Origin: Asaia bogorensis
GTDB lineage: Bacteria; Pseudomonadota; Alphaproteobacteria; Acetobacterales; Acetobacteraceae
NCBI GenBank assembly: GCA_945874515.1
Contig: CAMCHA010000101.1
Location: 1 to 7,810, forward strand
Length of the DNA stretch: 7,810 bases
Direction: 5' to 3'
Part shown: piece after piece, positions 6,490 through 7,810 of the stretch
How positions within the stretch are numbered: position 1 is the first letter of the stretch
Layout of the letters: every line of letters begins with the position of its first letter
Notes under the pieces: generated by a model
The model's input: only the letters and a program-made list of their open reading frames with translations
Told to the model about the DNA's origin: nothing
The model's database searches: none
Program-made: the position numbers and the translations under genes

Positions 6490-6897
6490 TTTCTGTTCCT
6501 TGCCATCTTGCTTTGCGCTGCCAGCCCGCTGGCGGCGCAAGGCTTCAGTGGCGTTTGGCAAGGAAGGCTGACCTGTGATGCTGTGGAAGGCATCACGCAA
6601 GCGCCGCTGGCCGCCCCGTTCACGATACGGGTGGAAGGCGCGGTGGCGAAGTATGAACGCCCGGTGCTCTCCGCATCAGGCGCGCGCACCGGCGCTTGGG
6701 AGCGCGGCGAGGGGCGGGTTGGCGCGGATGGCGCGCTGCTGCTGCAAGGCGGGTCTTCCGGGCGCGGCTTTCATTATCGCGCGCGTTATGAAGGGCGGCT
6801 TGGCGCGGATGGCGTGGCACGCTTCACCGGGGCGCAGGATTGGATGCTGGATGATCGCGACTTTACCCGGATCTGTGCGTTTGAAGTGCGGCGCTGA
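6481..6897 (+). CDS. Small exported protein, unrecognised (beta-rich, one likely disulfide)
   Basis: A 138-residue protein of unknown function. It begins with a clear signal peptide (Arg3, hydrophobic core 4-14, LAA|Q cleavage after residue 19), so it is periplasmic or secreted. The mature part opens with FSGVWQGRLTC, a G-x-W start reminiscent of small beta-barrel or lipocalin-like proteins, and has only two cysteines, Cys32 and Cys132, near its two ends, which suggests a disulfide closing the fold. GRVGADG and GRLGADG recur about 30 residues apart, like repeated beta-hairpin turns. The chosen GTG start overlaps the ilvD stop (GTGA) and gives a compact signal peptide; a TTG at 6466 would add five residues deeper in ilvD. 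Neither start has a good ribosome binding site, so coupling to ilvD translation is likely. No link to branched-chain amino acid synthesis is visible beyond position. Confidence 0.75.
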   Translation: MIRFLFLAILLCAASPLAAQGFSGVWQGRLTCDAVEGITQAPLAAPFTIRVEGAVAKYERPVLSASGARTGAWERGEGRVGADGALLLQGGSSGRGFHYRARYEGRLGADGVARFTGAQDWMLDDRDFTRICAFEVRR

Positions 6898-6964
6898 ACA
6901 AACTTACATCACGAAAAAGCCCTGATCCTGCCCGTTGGCTGACATGAAGGCATGGTGAGTTTCT

Positions 6965-6985
6965 TTTGATCCCGGATGGATCAAA
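6965..6985 (+). promoter_or_regulatory. 8-bp hairpin adjoining the lipoprotein ribosome binding site
   Basis: TTTGATCC (6965-6972) and GGATCAAA (6978-6985) are exact reverse complements around the loop CGGAT. The 3' arm runs directly into the GGGGG at 6986-6990 that serves as ribosome binding site. In RNA the stem could extend outward with U-G and C-G pairs (6960-6964 against 6986-6990), which would mask that site. No T-tract follows, so it is not a standard terminator; a DNA operator is the alternative reading. Confidence 0.45.
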
Positions 6986-6990
6986 GGGGG
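6986..6990 (+). promoter_or_regulatory. Ribosome binding site of the small lipoprotein gene
   Basis: AAAGGGGG ends six bases before the ATG at 6997, which favours that start. The alternative in-frame ATG at 6976 lies in the loop of the upstream hairpin, has no purine run at the right distance and would put extra charged residues before the lipoprotein signal. Confidence 0.55.
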
Positions 6991-6996
6991 TGTCGG

Positions 6997-7248
6997 ATGC
7001 GTCTAATCACCTTACCGCTTTCCATGCTGCTATTATTGCTAATGCTGGGCGGATGCCTCGCTAACGGGGACCGTTATAGCCCTTCCTATGGCTATGGTGG
7101 CTATGGCTATGCGCCTTATGGCGGCCACGCCCACCGGCCCTACCACCAAAGCTACCGGGCTTGGGAACCGCCGCGGCATCATCGGCAGCATCATCATTCT
7201 GACAATCGGTCGCCATTTCAACATCGGCCGATCTGGAAGAAATGGTAG
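6997..7248 (+). CDS. Small Gly/Tyr- and His-rich lipoprotein, unrecognised
   Basis: An 83-residue protein with a type II signal peptide: Arg2, a leucine-rich core (about 3-17) and lipobox L-G-G-C with the lipidated Cys at 20. The residue after it is Leu rather than Asp, so transport to the outer membrane is expected by the enterobacterial sorting rule. The mature part (63 residues) is low-complexity: a Tyr/Gly segment (27-43, repeated GYG and GGY units), then a His/Arg/Pro segment (44-83) with nine histidines, including HHRQHHH at 61-67, and a W-K-K-W end. It looks disordered and could bind metal ions or stick to peptidoglycan or surfaces; none of this is shown. It is separated from the upstream gene by 99 bases and converges on the pirin gene. 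Family unknown; similar short YG/His-rich lipoproteins are often species-restricted. Confidence 0.72.
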   Translation: MRLITLPLSMLLLLLMLGGCLANGDRYSPSYGYGGYGYAPYGGHAHRPYHQSYRAWEPPRHHRQHHHSDNRSPFQHRPIWKKW

Positions 7249-7254
7249 CGGCGG

Positions 7255-7810
7255 TCAGCTATCCGCCACTTCCACCATCACCAATTCAGCATCTTCGCTG
7301 GCGGTGATTGTGATCGCGTCCTCCGCCCGAATGGCGATCCCATCGCGTGCGCGCGCTTCCACGCCATTCACGCTCGCCGCACCACGCGCCAGCACCAGAT
7401 AGGCCGCGCGCCCTTCGGCCAAGGGCTGCGTCAGGCTTTGCCCCTTGGCCAGCGTTGCTGCCATCACCGCGCCATCCACATTGATGCCAAGCGCGCCCGA
7501 TGACGCATCGGCCAGCCGGCCTGATGCCAAAACCTCAAAACCCGCTTCGCGCTTTTCCTTGGGGAATTGTTTCGCCCCCCAGGAAGGCGGCAGGCCGGTG
7601 CGGTCCGGCATGATCCAAATCTGGAACAGCGTGGTGACACCTGGTTCCAGATTATATTCGCCATGCGTTACGCCGGTGCCGGCACTCATTACCTGCACAT
7701 CGCCAGCTTCGGTGCGGCCTTCATTGCCCATGCTGTCCTTATGGGTGATCGCCCCTTGGCGGACATAGGTGATGATTTCCATGTCGCGATGCGGGTGCGG
7801 GTCAAACCCC
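7255..7810 (-). CDS. Pirin-family protein (bicupin, YhhW/quercetinase-like), 5' end outside window
   Basis: The visible 185 codons are the C-terminal four-fifths of a pirin; roughly 45 N-terminal residues lie to the right of the window, judging from the 231-residue E. coli YhhW. The first visible residues read GFDPHPHRDMEIITYV, with the two metal-binding histidines of the pirin N-terminal cupin. The other two ligands are His and Glu of THGEYN, so the Fe-binding site looks intact. HKDSMGN, GDVQVMSAGTG and FQIWIMPD are further pirin hallmarks. The second cupin ends with VNGVEARARDGIAI, close to the equivalent stretch of YhhW, which has quercetin 2,3-dioxygenase activity in vitro. Bacterial pirins have varied or unknown roles (redox sensing, metabolic regulation), so the substrate here is open. 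Its stop lies six bases from the convergent lipoprotein gene. Confidence 0.93.
   Translation of the reverse strand, partial: GFDPHPHRDMEIITYVRQGAITHKDSMGNEGRTEAGDVQVMSAGTGVTHGEYNLEPGVTTLFQIWIMPDRTGLPPSWGAKQFPKEKREAGFEVLASGRLADASSGALGINVDGAVMAATLAKGQSLTQPLAEGRAAYLVLARGAASVNGVEARARDGIAIRAEDAITITASEDAELVMVEVADS

Noticed and set aside
6898..6964. A promoter for the small lipoprotein gene
   Set aside because: I could not find a -35/-10 pair with acceptable spacing; TTGGCT at 6935-6940 has no matching -10, so no promoter is claimed although one is expected.
6475..6983. Recurring TGATCC/GGATCA words shared by the two hairpins near the end of ilvD and before the lipoprotein gene
   Set aside because: The same word occurs repeatedly inside valS and elsewhere (for example near 2026, 2577 and 4016) as part of common codon pairs, so the sharing does not imply a common binding protein.
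7081..7130. CTATGG tandem units resembling a DNA repeat array
   Set aside because: These are imperfect codon repeats encoding the Tyr/Gly segment of the lipoprotein, without constant spacers; not CRISPR or a separate repeat element.

Overview
The window looks like a chromosomal housekeeping region from a GC-rich alphaproteobacterium. The best guess is Rhodospirillales/Acetobacteraceae, for example a Roseomonas-like genus. Three things point there: a PopZ-type (DUF2497) polar organiser, which is an alphaproteobacterial protein; its position directly after a TolC gene and close to valS; and an orphan Bug-type tripartite-tricarboxylate-transporter binding protein, a family expanded in Roseomonas-like bacteria. 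The taxonomic call is an inference from gene content and base composition, not from a search.

Layout, left to right. The 3' end of a TolC-family outer membrane channel gene (1-195, +) overlaps the start of a popZ-like gene (192-761, +) by an ATGA junction. A periplasmic Bug/TctC solute-binding protein gene (771-1742, -) is convergent with popZ, nine bases away. A 97-base divergent intergenic region (1743-1839) carries a 7-bp inverted repeat. Next comes a same-strand run: valS (1840-4539), a 62-residue two-helix membrane protein (4543-4731), ilvD (4766-6484), and a 138-residue exported protein that starts on a GTGA overlap with the ilvD stop (6481-6897). After a 99-base gap with a hairpin next to the ribosome binding site lies a short Gly/Tyr- and His-rich lipoprotein gene (6997-7248, +). 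It converges, six bases apart, on a pirin-family gene whose start lies beyond the right edge (7255-7810, -).

Function. valS charges tRNA-Val and ilvD makes the direct keto-acid precursor of valine, so the run joins valine supply and valine use, with two small uncharacterised envelope proteins interleaved. TolC and PopZ concern efflux/secretion and cell-pole organisation. The Bug protein has no TctA/TctB partner in view.

I found no RNA genes, CRISPR array, insertion sequence, or phage or defence module. The items most worth a second look are small: a perfect 17-base palindrome over the ilvD stop/downstream start, the hairpin beside the lipoprotein ribosome binding site, the two unrecognised small envelope proteins, and the Bug gene sitting inside what is usually a tolC-popZ-valS neighbourhood.
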